Assembly (NCBI RefSeq): GCF_042100115.1
Contig: NC_091272.1
Location: forward strand, 5,766,001 to 5,830,000
From: Alternaria dauci
Taxonomy: Eukaryota > Ascomycota > Dothideomycetes > Pleosporales > Pleosporaceae
DNA: 64,000 nucleotides
Direction of reading: 5' to 3'
Numbering within the stretch: the stretch's first letter is position 1; the number at the start of each line of letters is the position of its first letter. A program made the position numbers and the translations under genes. Shown here piece after piece: positions 9,802-23,297 of the stretch. The notes beneath the pieces are model-generated. The model searched no databases and was not told the origin of the DNA. It worked only from the letters and a program-made list of their open reading frames with translations.

Positions 9802-12800
9802 CAGAGTGAGGGATATCTGGGTTATCCTGCTGAATGTGTCAGTGTATGATATTCTGTAGCTTTCTTGCGGTCTAGCATTGGTGTGCATTCGGTGAATACT
9901 CTCTTAGGTTAGTTTCTATCGGATGTTTCTCATCTTGTTCTTCACAAGTGGATAGAACCTGTACTGGTGAACATGTAGGCCGTTGCTGTGACACGCCATA
10001 GAAAGGAGATATTGAACGCTTCCCCCGTGTTTGCCTGGATAGGGGGTTCGACCTTTCCCTTGTATGGCGTAGTGAGCTATAACACAAGAATTAGCTGTCG
10101 AGATGGTTCCACTGTAGTTTTCGCGGGTCGACCCAGTACGACTGGACAGGCATGTTAGTCTGTGTTCTTCTAACACCAGGAAACATCATAGTAGTGAAGT
10201 GTCACATGCTTCTGCTCCACCTGCTCTGGCATCTTTTCTCCAGATGTAGAACTGTCGCGGGACATTGGCAGGTGATTCAGTCAACTTCTGATACTCACAA
10301 TCAGAAATAGCTGCACTTGCCCTATGCACGCGGACAAGTATACTACACCGCTAATGAATTAGCCAAGATGCATCGGTATTGAGCACAGGGTAAGCAAGGC
10401 GTATACCCCTTTGCAATATGCAGCTTACCCACACGACATCGACACCGCCAGTCGTATCCTCGTCTACCAAGAACCCATGCTACACGCGGTAAACGCGGCG
10501 CCAATCTTGCCGTGCTACGAATAAGCCCACCGCCAACCGTAAAGATCGACTTGGAAGCTGCACGAACGGATAATTTCCGCTGCGCAGGTGATTAGTACTT
10601 CCGCACAACGTCGAACTAGTGTTCACGGAGCTTACCACTTGGTGATCTCCTGGTCTAAAGTTGGAAATGAAATTTACCAACACCACATGGGCAGACCTGA
10701 CGACCTCGCGGTGAACTCCAGCAACGCGATGACGTCGGTCGCAACTCGCATTTACCTAGCTCACAACCCTGCGCAATGCAACCACGGGCAGCAACCACGG
10801 GCATACTCTCCTGCCAGTAGGATTTGGCACGTAGATAGGGCTACAGAAATTGATGGAAAGCCCACAAACTCCACATCACATGCGGACCCCTCCATTCGCA
10901 TCGAAACACGCAACTGAATCATACAAAAGGTTGGCGATCGCGGAATCCAAGTCGTTGTGCGACCAGATGGGGGAAAGTCGGTGGGACCTCGTTGGCTTTT
11001 CGCCTCGGTTCAACACAAGGACAACACGAGACCTGACATCATTTCGAACCGCCGTCCAGTTCAGGGCCTTCTTTTCAGGGTCCCTCCGACCCTCCGAAAG
11101 TCCCGAGATGCCACCAGCCACTGAGCACAAAGCCGACGGCCGATGCCGAACTTGACACGTTCAGGGATCGTCGATCTCGCGTCGCGCAGAGAGTCGTCCC
11201 TGACAGTTAGTTTAGTTTTGGTTTGTTCAGCCTCGACAACGACGACAACTTTGGCGATATGAATTTTTCTTCAACCATGGCGTCTGCGGGCCAGTTCGTT
11301 TCTGGATATGCCTTAACAAATAGACTAGTTATCTTGTACTAGCGTCAATACGCCTTCACCCCACAAGCCTGCGACGCCAAACCGCGGGAAAAGTATCCAT
11401 CATCCAAGCGAGAGTGCAATGCACAGCGTCTAGACAAACCATACAATCTTCACATATCGCTATGCTTTACTCCCAAGTAGGAAGTCGCTAGGCGGGCGCG
11501 CCCGCGGCTACGAATTCATGTATTGCATGCGTGAATTTCGCCATTGGAACGCTTCGTAGAGAAGCGAACGGAGGACACAAGTGGCTGGATGATGCTCGTA
11601 TCGAATCGAGGCGAGTACTTATTAGCTGAGATGCTCTCCATCTCTGTGAACAACCTCACCTTCCGTTTATTCATGTTTCGTTGGGATGACACCCAGAAAC
11701 GCCTAGCTTTATCGTGAGACGTTAAGAGGGGAAGTATGCTTCCGCATATTACGAGAACATGTGAGCACACGCAGCGCAGGCTTCTGGTTCGCCAGACCGA
11801 AAAACTGCACTTTGACGCTTTTCCACCATGGCGGTTCGTAAAAGCGTAAAAGGAGGCTGTGCACACTGGGCATGCACAAGAACAGCACTCTTCGTTTGTG
11901 CTGTGCAGCGGGCGTCGGATGGGCGAACGCATCTAGTCGTGGGGTGACATGCTTTCGTGGTCATGCCGCTCTCTCAGCATTCCTGGCGGCTTGCCCAGCC
12001 TCAGACTGCTTTGCCGCGCTCAGCGAATCGCGCTGTCCGCAACGAGCTACCTCTGCTGAGGTTACTGTGGCCAGTCTTTAGCCTTGGTAGCCTGACTTCA
12101 GGCCGCGGCACATGTCCCTTTGTGCATCGCATCGCGAACGATCACATTCAGCAATCGACTGCCGCCATGAGCGCTGTTGCGCCGTCTAGCGCACACATCG
12201 TGTACCCGTGAGACGACGTAGTGGTGTTACATCTGTGGCTGATTATCCACACACATCATCGTCCATGTTGATGCAAGGACCCCGTAGCCGGATCCGACGT
12301 GGGATCTCTCCACAGCATGCGCGTCCAAAAGGTTAATCGCGGTCTTGCGACAGATAGCCCTGCCCCCATCCTTGCCGACCGATCAACGGAAACTTGGAAG
12401 GTCAGCGAAAATCTCTGCTCGCTGGCGCTCCACGCTTTGCATGCAGGGCGTGGGCGAGGCGGGAACCCTGAAAACTCGTTGGATTGGCGGAGACGCGGAT
12501 TGGTGGAGGGATTACAGCGAACCTTATGGCCGTGCGGCACGCACGGCTGGTTCAAGGACGTCACTCAGCAATGCTCGAGGTGTCCCTTGAAGTGTCTCAA
12601 GTTGACGACGACAGGCAGTTGAGGACAATGAGGACACGGTGTTGTTTTTTGCTTGTTCTTATTTCATTGTAGGGCAGGCGTCGCAACGCCGGAGCCCCGT
12701 CTATACTTTTGCGAAATCCCCACGGGCAAATCGCCCAATCATTGAAATCACCACCCAAACCCATCCCAATGTATATACGGATGCTTACTTGCTCGACCAT

Positions 12801-13051
12801 CAAATGCAACAAACAGTGATGATGCGAGCTCTGTAGAAACGGCCTCAAACGCACATGAAGCGATTGGTTCGGGCCAGGTCAGGAAATATGCACAGGCGAC
12901 CGAAAGTCAAAAGGGTAGCCATGAAGGCTAGAAGAAAGTATGAATAGAGATCGCCTAGGCGTTGGTATCATCGCGCACCAGCAGCGTCATCAGTCATGGC
13001 GTCATCAAAAGGAACAGCAGCTGCGAAAGCTTGCTGTTCCTTCGCAGGCGT
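9802..13051. other. Gene-poor intergenic stretch, 3.2 kb
   Basis: Between the 3' ends of two converging genes (8550 gene and copper-fist gene). Only short overlapping frames on both strands without splice support or recognisable products. No tRNA A/B box pair, repeat array or transposon terminal structure found by eye. It could hold a non-coding transcript, but nothing supports one directly. Confidence 0.45.
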
Positions 13052-14587
13052 CTAAAACCAACCGTTGTTGGCATAAGATAGATCAAAATTGTTCAGCGCG
13101 TTGAAAGCACCGTTGGCCTGGTCTAAAGGCCACGGGTCCATGGGAACAACGTCCTCGAAATTGCTAGGCATCGAGATTGCGGCTGTGTCGGCAAAGTCAG
13201 GTGAGGCGGTACTCGTCATAGTTGCTGGCGCAGCAGTAATGCTCTTGGCATAGATGGGATCGAAGCCGATCATGCTGGACATGGGCGCTGCAGTAGTCAT
13301 TGGCAACCCGTTCAGGGGTTCACTCGGTACAGCAGTGCTAAACCGATACGCAGGAGTATCTTCCCAGAAAAGCGACTCGCTGGCAGCCGACTGGGGAGCC
13401 TTGAAGTCCAAGTCACCGAAGAGGGCGGGCTCTCCGATTTCCGAGTGCACAGACGAGGCTACAGTGAGGCCGGGGCCGCTCTGTTTTGATTCGCCGCTGT
13501 GTGAAATCGGTTGAGCCAACTCGTCGTTGAATTTGCTCGGATCCAGGGGAAGGTCAGTGGCAGACCAGACGTGGTCAAACCCAGCAGATGCTGCCAGCCA
13601 GTCGTTGTCCATATTCGGAAGACAGTCCTGCGATGGCGAAGTGGACAAGCTACCCAGACCGAATGTGCTGTTCACCGGCGTCACAGTATCGGCAATCCAA
13701 GGCCACTGCTGGGTTGAAAACGTGTCGCTAACGTTGCTGTTGGGAGACTCGCCCTCCTGTCCAAAGACACCAGGCTGACTGCTGAACATGTCGCTGAAAG
13801 CGAAGGTGTCGAGGCTACCACCAACGTTGGGAGTCGAGGGCTTGTTGGCACATCGCTGAGTAGAGCCAAACATGGCGTGGAAGTCGTTGTTGGATAACGA
13901 GAGCGTGTCCATGGAGCGTGTAGCGGGCGGCTCTGGCTTGCTGCGAGCACTCTTGTCTTGCGAGAGAGCAGAGAAGGCGGCATGGCCATGTAGCGTGTGC
14001 GGACGAGGAATCTTGTAGGGCAGACCGGAGACGTGGGCCGAATTGTTGTTGCGGTGACAAGGCTTGTGGTGGCCGTTTGCGAAGACGGTCAAGTGGCTTT
14101 CCGAGTGCGTCGCAGTCAACTTTGGTTTCGCGCGAGCATCGTGGAGAGTCTGCCGGGACGTGTCGATTTTGAGATCAACGTCTTCGTTCTTGGTACCGCA
14201 TAAGCACTTGGCGCCCGAGTGGCACTGGCAGCGGTTGTCGTGAGCTAGAGGAACGTCAGAATGGTCGGGGACGGCCAAGCCAGCTATGAGCTCACTCTTC
14301 GCGTCGCCTTTGTCCTTGTGCAAGTCCTTGTCCTTCTTCTCGCCGCAGTCGCACTTTGCGTGGTGGGACTTGGACTTGCGCGCACCGCGACAGTGCTCGC
14401 ATTGCTTGACAGGACGACCTTTGGGGTTGATGTGGTGCAGATCTCGATCTTGGGGACAATATTAGCACTGGAATGCGGTTCAAGTGCCGCACTGCGTGAG
14501 CGACATACCAGTGTGGTTGCAACCGCTCACTCGATGGCCCTTGATGCAGGACGAGCAAGCCCATTTCTCGCCATCGATAACAGGCAT
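13052..14587 (-). CDS. Copper-fist transcription factor (Mac1/Cuf1/GRISEA type)
   Basis: Copper-sensing DNA-binding regulator, 491 aa, acting in the nucleus on copper uptake or detoxification genes. Exons 14587-14509 and 14448-13052; the 59-nt intron splits the copper fist after residue 26. Residues 1-40 form the fist: zinc ligands C11, C14, C23 and H25, then the minor-groove KGRP motif at 36-39, followed by QCEHCRGARKSKSHHAKCDC. A second Cys cluster, CQCHSGAKCLC at about residues 100-110, matches the copper-binding C-rich motifs that switch Mac1/Cuf1-type activators off when copper is bound. The rest is acidic and Ser/Pro-rich, fitting an activation domain. Only one clear C-rich repeat is visible, so whether it acts as Mac1-like (uptake) or Ace1-like (detoxification) is not decided. 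Confidence 0.93.
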
Positions 14588-16688
14588 ACCGGGGCAGTCA
14601 CGGCCGAGTGCGGTCGTCGCAGCTGGCTAGGAGCAGCTGGGTGGGAGTGTTGCAAAGAGCCAACGGGCTACAGAGGATGAAACAAGAGGGAAACAAAGCC
14701 ACACGCGAGGCGCGAGCAAAAGGATAAAGCTACAGAGAAGAAGGATAGGGCTGAGAAGATGCTAGTTCAAACGCCAGAGGGTATCTTGGTCAATGGTATG
14801 CTGGATGGGGACCGTGAACGCCGTGGAAGAGACCGAGGACGACAGGATGGAGTGGAGAGTTTGGTGGGAGATCAAAGGGGAACCGAGCGCAAGAGGCGCT
14901 GGCCGAAAGCGTTAGACGGAGCTCCTTGGGAACGACCAGACCAGTATACTGTGTGGTGTTGTGCGGGTGAGGTAGTGATGGGAGGGAAGAGGGCGAGCGG
15001 GAGGAACAGGTTAAGAGGAAGGCACACGGCGCTGCGGTGCGTGTAATTGGCTGTGGAGCTTAGCGTCATCGGCAAGTGCGCTCAGACCTCGACGCTCGAA
15101 GCTGCAAGCGCGATCAGCCATCATGACGGCGGGCAATGCTGGTCCCATCGGGGTTAGCGCTCCAATCCCACACTTGCATGCAAGCCAGCAGCACCATCTC
15201 ACCGCATGAATCCTACCCTCCGCACGCCCGCTGCCGTCCTGGCCGTGATTGATGACCCGCAGGCTTTTTAGACGATCCACACCGCGAAGACGCGACGCCT
15301 CTCTCTCTCTCCTCTTTGCTGTGCTGGCCTCGCCAGCCCGCCTCTAATAATGCGGGACTCCACGCACGGCATGTTTCAATCGCGGCCGCGATTCGCTTGT
15401 CGAGTCAGCCTGTTTCTCCTCCACCGACCGCCGTAACTCAAAGCATCCGTCGCCCGTTGCCAAGTGGAGATCATCTGTGTTGTCTGTGTCGATAGCGTCG
15501 AGCGCATATAGAACCGGAAGCAAGCCTATCCATTATTTTCAGGTACAATGCCCGCGTGCATATCTCGTCGCAATACGCCCGGCCGTCGAGAGCGCTAAGG
15601 CCTGTGTTGAAGACCAAGCAACGTAGCTGGGGGAGAAGCGCAAAGTAAATATTAGATCAAACAGAGTGTCTAGACCTTAGGACTGCTGGGCATGGTGTTG
15701 GCATAATGTTTTTGAAACGGAACCCCATAGTCTTCTCCGTGGCGTCTTCTACTCTGTCGGTGTATCGCACTGCTCTGGGTCGTCTCACCCTCGACCCGAT
15801 GCTGCAGCCAGCCGTCGCCGAAAGTATTCATAGCACGTGTCGAAGGACTCTAGGGCCGCTGATCTACCAAACCCTCCTCGGGGAGTAATCACCGGGTCTG
15901 ACATGAGGTTATTTCGGTGTCAGCATTATACGCTGGAAAGGATACACTGGCTTTTTAGGGATGCTTTGACAAAAAGCTGTGATGCAGGAGTCCAACGCAT
16001 GGATACTGTGATTCTCTAAAAGTGTGCATTCCTCAACAGTTTGGATCAAGATACCTTCTTTGACCAATATCAACAAGTTCCCTGGGAACTTCTTGGACCG
16101 GAGTTCATCGTAGGGTGCAGGTGTTTGAAGGAGATCGGTACTGAGCATATGCACGTGTAATTCGGTGCAATGTAGATAAACGAGATGGATGCCGTGAAGC
16201 TACACTGCAAAAAGATTCCACAAATCTAATTGACTCGGCAGTGTCCTCACAAGTGCAATGGTAATAGCCGTCAGTTGCAGCAGGTGGGCACTTCTGATGA
16301 TGGCTGTGCATGGTGCTCCCACTGGCCGTCCCGGAAGCGCGTACGGTGGAAGAGATAATCCGAACAGCGACCACGTCGTCACCGGCCAGTCAGTAGCTTC
16401 CGATCAACGCAGCAAGTAGAAGACATTTCCGTGTCTCAGTAAACCTACCACCACCATAATGTTGTTGTCGCATTCACCAGAGTCCACCATGACCTGCTCT
16501 CTCCTCCCATGGTCCACGCTAGCGCAAAAATCGCAAAGCTCGCACATCCCTCCCCGTCGGCCTCTTACACAACCTCTCGCTTTCCAACATCCAGCCTCTC
16601 GCGCGATCGCGCAACAAAGCCAAACCGGCGCTCCGGATAACTGCTGATCGAATCCTCTCTTGTCTTCTTGGAGACGACGCGCTGAGAA
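14588..16688. other. Divergent intergenic region between two transcription factor genes, 2.1 kb
   Basis: Long shared upstream region of the copper-fist gene (minus) and the Rgt1-like gene (plus). It includes a short CT repeat near 15299-15314 and a GC-rich block at 15340-15450. No convincing gene; the small frames at 15706-16020 lack support. Long upstream regions are common for regulatory genes in fungi. Confidence 0.5.
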
Positions 16689-19080
16689 ATGGCTGGCTAC
16701 GCGGATCCCGACACGCAAATGGGCGGAGGACCAGGCCAGTACGCAAACCAGAATGGCACACCACCAGCGCAGCAACACCAGTTGACGGACCCTGAATTGC
16801 GCCTACAAGAGAACCTACAGCAGCTGCGTGAGGGCGGGGACATGATGCACCCAGCCGGTCCGCAGCAACCGCAGTACCAGCAGATGGCTCACATGGGACC
16901 CGCCATGGCCGCGCACCAGCATTTCGCTGGACCGACACGCCCAACACATTCTCCGCAACAAATGGCCCAACACGTCATGAGCATGGAGGGACATCACGAT
17001 CCGTACGACCCCAACGATCCGAATCGCAAACGCTCCAAGGTGTCGCGCGCCTGCGACGAATGCCGCAGGAAGAAGGTATGCGGCGTCTCTTCTCCACGTA
17101 CAAACACTGCTTACGGCATGTAGATTCGATGTGATGCAACCAGCGAGAACGGCCCGGAAGCTTGCTCTAGCTGTAAAAGAACCGGCGCGCGCTGTCAGTT
17201 CAGCCGTCAACCCATGAAGCGCGGACCTAGCAAAGGGTATGTCATCTTGTTCTCTCAACTTGATGCCCATGCTAACGCCGTTCAGTTATATCAAGGAGCT
17301 AGCCGACCGACTCAATTCGCTTGAAAGCCAGATACATCATCCTCCTGCCCAGTCGCACAACTTCGACTTTGGGACCCTGGGTGATCAGTCGTTCCCCGAC
17401 ACGCAGAGCCCACCGCAGTTTAAGCGCCAGCGCACCCACTCGATGACGGATGGATTCCACGACGCTTTCAGCCGACCTAATTGGTCTGTCCAGGACCGCG
17501 GAAACGGGACATCTGTAGACGCACACGGTCTGCCTGTGCTACCGGACCAAGAGTCATCGCTCAACGGCAATCGTCGCACCTCTTTTGGAGACATGAATCT
17601 AGGCGGCAGCTTGATCACTGGCTCTCATGAAGAAATCCTCAAAGCGTACGTATACCTGCACCTATAACTTTTGCCTGACACTAACTGTGATTCAGATATT
17701 ACAACATCATTCACCCCACACTACCTGTCTTACCACATCACGAATCGCAATTAAACCGCCTCACAAACTGTCCGCCTAAGCTACGAGAGGCCTTCTTTCT
17801 GGCGTTGGAAGGCTGCATACGATCTGTTGCCTCGAAAGCCTTGCCGCCTATCGACATCAGCCTTAATCAGTTGTTACAGCAATGTTTCACTTCTGTCGAT
17901 GCGGCCAACTACTGCCTCCACGACGCAGACAGTTCGCGACAGTTTTATAACCACTTGGTTTACTGTCAGTCGCTGATACTGCTTGCTGCAGCGTCCGACA
18001 GACCAAGCCCAGGCGTCATAGGCAGTACAACAGGACTACTGGGCCGCATCTCAGCCTGTATTGCTGACGCAGCGATCAATGACTCGAGGACATTGGCTGC
18101 GATGAAAGAGCAGGACCTTGAAGTATACCAGACAGCACGTCGCGTGTATTGGACTGCTTTGATTTTAGATCGTTTCCACGGCTCTAGTCGATCAAAGGAC
18201 ATGATGATTCGAAGATATTCTGGAACTCTTTCGCGCGATGACTACATAGCTCTGGGCGAAGTCGGCTATTACCTTGCCCGTAAGTACAAGCTTTTGCGTT
18301 TCAGAACACTGGACTAACTTATCAGGTACTGCCCTAATTGTCGGCCGAATAGCCTACGTGAACCGCGCAGGAAGTGTTCCAAATGTCGAACCATCGGCTC
18401 CCTTTGCCTTTTCAGCACTCAAACCTGGAACTGTGGAATCGGAGTATCTCAATGGGGCGCTAGACGAAGTCAAACAGTCCATTGATCTAACCACTTTGAC
18501 GCGCAACTCCCCTCCCCACTTGGCGCATCAGTATCTCAGAGTGTTCGTCGCGCGACTTTCATTGCAAAACATACCCTCTGGAGAAGTTTTTGAGGCCACC
18601 AAGGAACTGCTCAGTAACCTGACGAGCGGCGCGATAACCCCCTTGCACCACATCTTCGCCGCTCTAGTGGCTACGTCTCTTACCGAATTGGCCGACCGAG
18701 TCGAGATGCAAGCGGAGGCGAACGCGAGCATCAAAGAGATGAACGATGCGCTGTCCAACGGTCAGATTATACATCGCAGCTCCGACGGTCTGGGTTGGGA
18801 AACGGCAATCGGAGAACTGTTACAAAAGAAAAAGTCTTCCACTCCCCCTTACACCGGTCCGGAGCAAGCTAGTCCTGCCGTAGAACCCAACATGGCCGGC
18901 CTGCAACACCTCGCTGCAGCTGCGGTCGGAGAACGTGAAGGAACTGCTGACAATCGTCCTGGAAGCTCTTCGCAGCAAAAGGTCGACAATGATCTCTCAG
19001 CTGCCATGGCCGCTGCGAACGAGGCAGCCAAGGCGCAAGCCCAGGCGACCGCTGCTGCTGCTCAAGACCTATTCCACTAA
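16689..19080 (+). CDS. Zn2Cys6 transcription factor, Rgt1-like glucose-responsive type
   Basis: Fungal binuclear-cluster regulator of 732 aa. Five exons: 16689-17075, 17124-17236, 17286-17645, 17696-18279, 18326-19080, all with consensus splice sites. The Zn2Cys6 domain spans residues 122-153 with perfect spacing (C122, C125, C132, C143, C146, C153) and the first intron lies inside it. It is followed by the linker QPMKRGPSKGYIKELADRL, which closely resembles that of yeast Rgt1, the glucose-regulated repressor of hexose transporters. The N-terminal 100 residues are Gln/Pro/Met-rich. Residues 290-560 carry the alpha-helical fungal TF regulatory domain (AYYNIIHPTLPVLP, then a long helical array), and the tail is Ala/Gln-rich. 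Assignment to sugar control is by similarity only. Confidence 0.9.
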
Positions 19081-19383
19081 GCGGAACCATACTGTCCCCT
19101 TCTTGTGTAATTGATATACCCCTTTTTGTTGTAGCTGGTAGATAGTCTGACGAGGCTGGCATCACATTATAATCCTATTCATCCTCCAACCGTCACTTGA
19201 TCACTAAGAAGTCTGTTTTCTTGAATCAAGCTCGTCTTACTCAGAATGAACTCCAATGGTATTTGTGGTCACCCATATGACAATTTCAAAGGATAACTAC
19301 AAGTGCATACCTTTAAGAAAATTTATTGTATTTACTGATACCACTCCCTGCTTCCTACATCTACGTCAATTTCGACGTCGACC
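19081..19383. other. Convergent 3' intergenic region
   Basis: Short AT-rich spacer between the 3' ends of the Rgt1-like gene and the HeLo-like gene. Holds both 3' UTRs; nothing else seen. Confidence 0.5.
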
Positions 19384-22300
19384 TCAGGCATCTCTCTCCC
19401 GTTCGTCACTCTCGCATTCGTTAACCATTACAACACCAATCTCCCGCCTGCCAGCGGCATACAATGTTTCGTCCTCTTGCTTCAGTCGGTCAAGCACAAT
19501 TTTCATCTCCGGTCGTAGGATCTCATCCACAAAAGATTGGAGGCCGCCTTCGTGCGTGTCGTACCGTGCATCGAAAAGAGGTACTATCTTCTCTAGGATA
19601 GTCGTGAGATGTGCGTCTTCCTCCCGGATTCTTTGTAACTCGTCTGGGGGATGTAGAAACGACTGAGGCGAGATGTCGGGTTCAGTAGAATACCATAATC
19701 CACGGATGTTGCAGCAGGTATGGCGTATTCCCAGCCAGGAAAATACACATAGCCGGATGAACTCGGAGACGATCCATCTATTTGTCACCCCTCCCGCTGC
19801 GCTTCCAACGCACTGCACCATCTCTCGAAACTTTAGATGATGAAGATGTTGCCTTGCCAAGTCGAATGTAGTGACGCGTCCTGGTCCCATACAGGTTAAG
19901 ATGCTCACCAAATCATCATCATCATCCCAAATCCATGCGGCCTTGCAGAAGCATGTAATGCTAGTACACCCATGCGTACTACAGCCGCACTCGCAGTCGT
20001 CTGTGGATGTGTGTCGAAACTGATCTGCGATTTTCTTTAGAACATCTTTTGGTATCGCTTCGCCTCTCCCTAGGATGCAGTAGCAGTAGAGTGCTGCTTT
20101 TGTGCTGATCCAATGCGGTGCAGTAGTTCTCGACCCCGGCCAGCAATCCGTCAGGTCTGCTCCTCTGGCGAGAAACCAATCTACCATTTCGAAAAACCTA
20201 GGCAATGAAGGAGACCCGTAGATGTCGTCATAATATAGACTCATCGCCATGTGTAACGGTGTGGGGAGGTCTTTTCGGCAGCACTCGATATCCGCTTTTG
20301 TAACGTCCGTGAAACCCGCGTCGTACAGAAATTGCAGAGTCTGTAGAAGGTCAGTAGACGAATTTGGGGGTTCATAAATCGTGTCGATGCTGTAAATATT
20401 CTCGAATGTTGGCCGAAAAGAAGCTTGTAGCTCAAAGCCCTGTTCATCAAGTGCACGTAGTGCACAAGTGGCGTGGGTGTCAAGTAAACCCTTTGATTTC
20501 ATCGCGCATCCACACTCGACACCAGACAGTTCCATGATTTCTCGGAGCGAAGATCTTTGCTTGACCAGATGCGCAAGAAGGATCTTTGCTATCTTTGCGT
20601 TTGAAATGCCCAAAGCATACACCACAGCGCTCTCTAGATTCCCAATAGATGTAACACAATCCGTTGAACCATGTTCACGTTCTTCGAGCCAGAATTGGAC
20701 CATTTCCTGATTTCGAGATTCCAAGGCTTTGTGGAGAAGGTAGGATGTCCCTGGCACTCTGGAAGGTGCGTCTTGCAAACTGTCGGGATACCATATATAC
20801 CGGAAACCTGCATCGAGAAGAATCTGGCAGCCGCGCACCCAACCCATACGAGTAGCCAACTGGTAGAGTTCGGAAGCTTCTTCCTGCTTCAATACCTCTT
20901 CAGGATGGCGTCTTTGTACAAGTCTACTAAACTCCGCTTCTGACCTCAGCAATGCTGCTACCATCACATCACTAAAACCAATGAACGGATCCGGAAATTC
21001 ACTAAAATCCAGTGGGACCGAAGATGTTACCCTTTGCAGAGGTCCGCTCCTTGGTGATATCTTTAAGTCATGCTGCAAGAGGTCGGTGACAAGTGGCACT
21101 GGTAGACTATTTTCTGAGTATCGAGACCCAAAAAGATTGTCCACGCATGTTCTAATGACTTTTCATTAGCCATTATCATTTTGGTTAATGTATGTTACAT
21201 ACTCGCCATAATTATCAGTATCCGATGCATCCGCATAGGACATGTAGCGTAAGATGTGACTGGCAAACGATCGATAGCCATCCAAGTCGAACGTAGCGAA
21301 ATAGGGGTATTCACGACTAAGTCTACGAGTTTCTTGCCTAAATCTATAACAGAAACGCTTTCGACACTCAGTATATTTCTCAATGCTGAAATGGACTGGA
21401 TCAGAACTTACGTGTAGAAGCGTACTCCCATCTTCCAAGCGGTCGTGTGGTGATGCCTCACGTGTTTGGAACAATTTTGTCAACTCTACAGAGCTGTCCA
21501 TAAGTGAAAACTTATGAGGAGATTCGAATAGCCGATCGATCAGCTTGAATGCTGGGGAGTTCCAAGAGACGATTCGACGTGCCGACAAATTTGGACTGAC
21601 AGAAAACGTGCCACTTGCAATCGACAACGTCATGAACACGCGAAGCCTCAGCCCAAGGATAAAGTAGCACAGTATCATCCCAAAGCTAAAGTTCATATCG
21701 TGAGTCCCAGGTATCCAGAACGGGCAGGTGGGATCATGGAAGTGCACTTTGTTCAGCGACACAACAAATGGTGATTGCACAAATTGTCTCTCCTGACGGC
21801 GTTTCCGGCATGTACATGTGTTGAAAGGGTTGGACTTCTTCTTTAATCGGAGACGATTTGGTCGTATTTTCCGCTCGAGATTTCGAAAAGTCGCGACATC
21901 GTCTTCTAAATCAACTGCAGACACTGGCAGCAGCATGTCGGATAGATCATTACGTCTTCCTATTTGAGGTCCAATTTGAGGGTGAGAGCCGAATGATGTC
22001 TCTTGGGCAAGAGAATGATCACAGTCCTGGAAGATGGAATGCAATGGTCCTTGGTGTCTTTGGTAGACAGAGATCTCTGCGCCTGAACTCTGGTCTACGG
22101 TCCGTCCAGCCAGGGTTTGAGCGCTTCGCTGCTGGTCCAGAATCATCTGAATACCAGCACTAGTATTGAGAGAGAGTTGGTCAAGTTGTGCTTGTAGAGT
22201 TGTGAAGTATCGTTGCTGCTGATCGCTAGGAACTGTTAGCTGAGATATCATTCCGACGTATACGGGACGGGTTGTTACGTTTGCGAAGCAAGCAACGCGG

Positions 22301-22703
22301 TCTGTAGACTCTGTTGAATACTGGATAGAACATCTTTCCAGTACTTGATATCGCTCTCTTTGATGGGATATGCCAGTCGCTTGATGACGTTCCTAGAACG
22401 TGACCAGAACCTAACGGAGCTTTTGACCGGCGTGACATCTCCAAGCCTCGATCGGATTATCTCGATAGCGCGTGCGCATTCTTGAATGCTATTCTTCGTC
22501 AATGTGGTGGATGTAGTAGGGTCCAGCTTGCTAATGATCGTCTCCAGATTCTCAAGAAGGTCTACCAGTGCGTCCAGCTCGCGGGTGATTTGTTCAGCCT
22601 TCGTTCTTGCATCTTTGACACTGTTGGTGTACGCGTTCAGTTTGTCAAATAGCTGTATGGAGAGGGAAATGACACCAAAGATAGTGCCGGCCACTTCGGC
22701 CAT
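19384..22703 (-). CDS. Large protein with STAND/HeLo-like fungal N-terminal domain and helical repeat C-terminus (1071 aa)
   Basis: Three exons, 22703-22279, 22225-21203 and 21151-19384, joined in phase to 1071 aa. Residues 1-110 (MAEVAGTIFGVISLSIQLFD, then long heptad-like helices with LENLETIISKL) match the N-terminal domain of fungal NLR/STAND proteins and HeLo-like domains involved in heterokaryon incompatibility. The usual NACHT or NB-ARC P-loop is not seen. The middle has a basic CTCRKRR patch and a hydrophobic segment near residue 320. The C-terminal 590 residues are made of paired helices with ankyrin-like features (LLDAGFRY, LHKALESRN, LHMAMSLYYDD, FLARGADLTD), plus a Cys-rich loop (CECGCSTHGCTSITCFC). 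The start at 22703 is preferred over an upstream in-frame ATG because the domain begins exactly there. Probably self/non-self or stress signalling; not proven. Confidence 0.8.
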
Positions 22704-23297
22704 GACGGGTGTACGCAAAGTCGAAAGGTGGGATGAAGTGACAAGCAGGAAACTGGCAAGATGACTCTTGCTGCCTGGCGGCGCAGCACAGTTATGCGCC
22801 CTGTCGCAGATGGCCACTCATTAGGGACGACGGTGCGGGGGTCGGCTCAGCCTTGGACACTCAGCCTTGTGTGCTTTCAGCCTGACCTAGCTACGTGTAC
22901 GCTGTGGGTTCACAGTGTAAGCCGACACGGTCAGCAGTAAGGCTTTTTTCAGGCTAAATACAAATGATAACGATGGTGTGGCGCGACTGCCCAGCGGATT
23001 CCCTTCGCGTCAGTATAAGAGTGACGTCATTCTTCTACATTGATCTTAATTATATTAGAGATTTATGTTTTGATCGAACTCAAAGATGTACACCTTACTT
23101 CATTCCAATAAAAATCATGATATTCTTAGGGTCACACTACAATGATGTGGCAATATCCGACTACAGTGGATGCGATCAATGCCCAGGTAGTCTGTCCTTG
23201 GTCTAGGTAGTGATACGCCTGAAAACCCAACCCATCGGAGAGGTAAGATCCAAAGACTATAGCTTGAAAAGCAATAACGCGGCGCTCATCTCCATGT
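22704..23297. other. Intergenic region with an AT-rich segment
   Basis: Upstream region of the HeLo-like gene and 3' flank of the small gene at 23298. The block 23030-23150 is distinctly AT-rich compared with its surroundings. No gene seen. Confidence 0.45.

Noticed and set aside
15706..16019. Two short plus-strand frames between the copper-fist and Rgt1-like genes
   Set aside because: Sixty codons each, no splice signals linking them, and no protein-like pattern.
21386..21411. A GTAAGT ... TTTCAG pair only 26 nt apart in the HeLo-like gene
   Set aside because: Shorter than any credible fungal intron, and removal would shift the frame; reading through keeps the frame to the next good intron.
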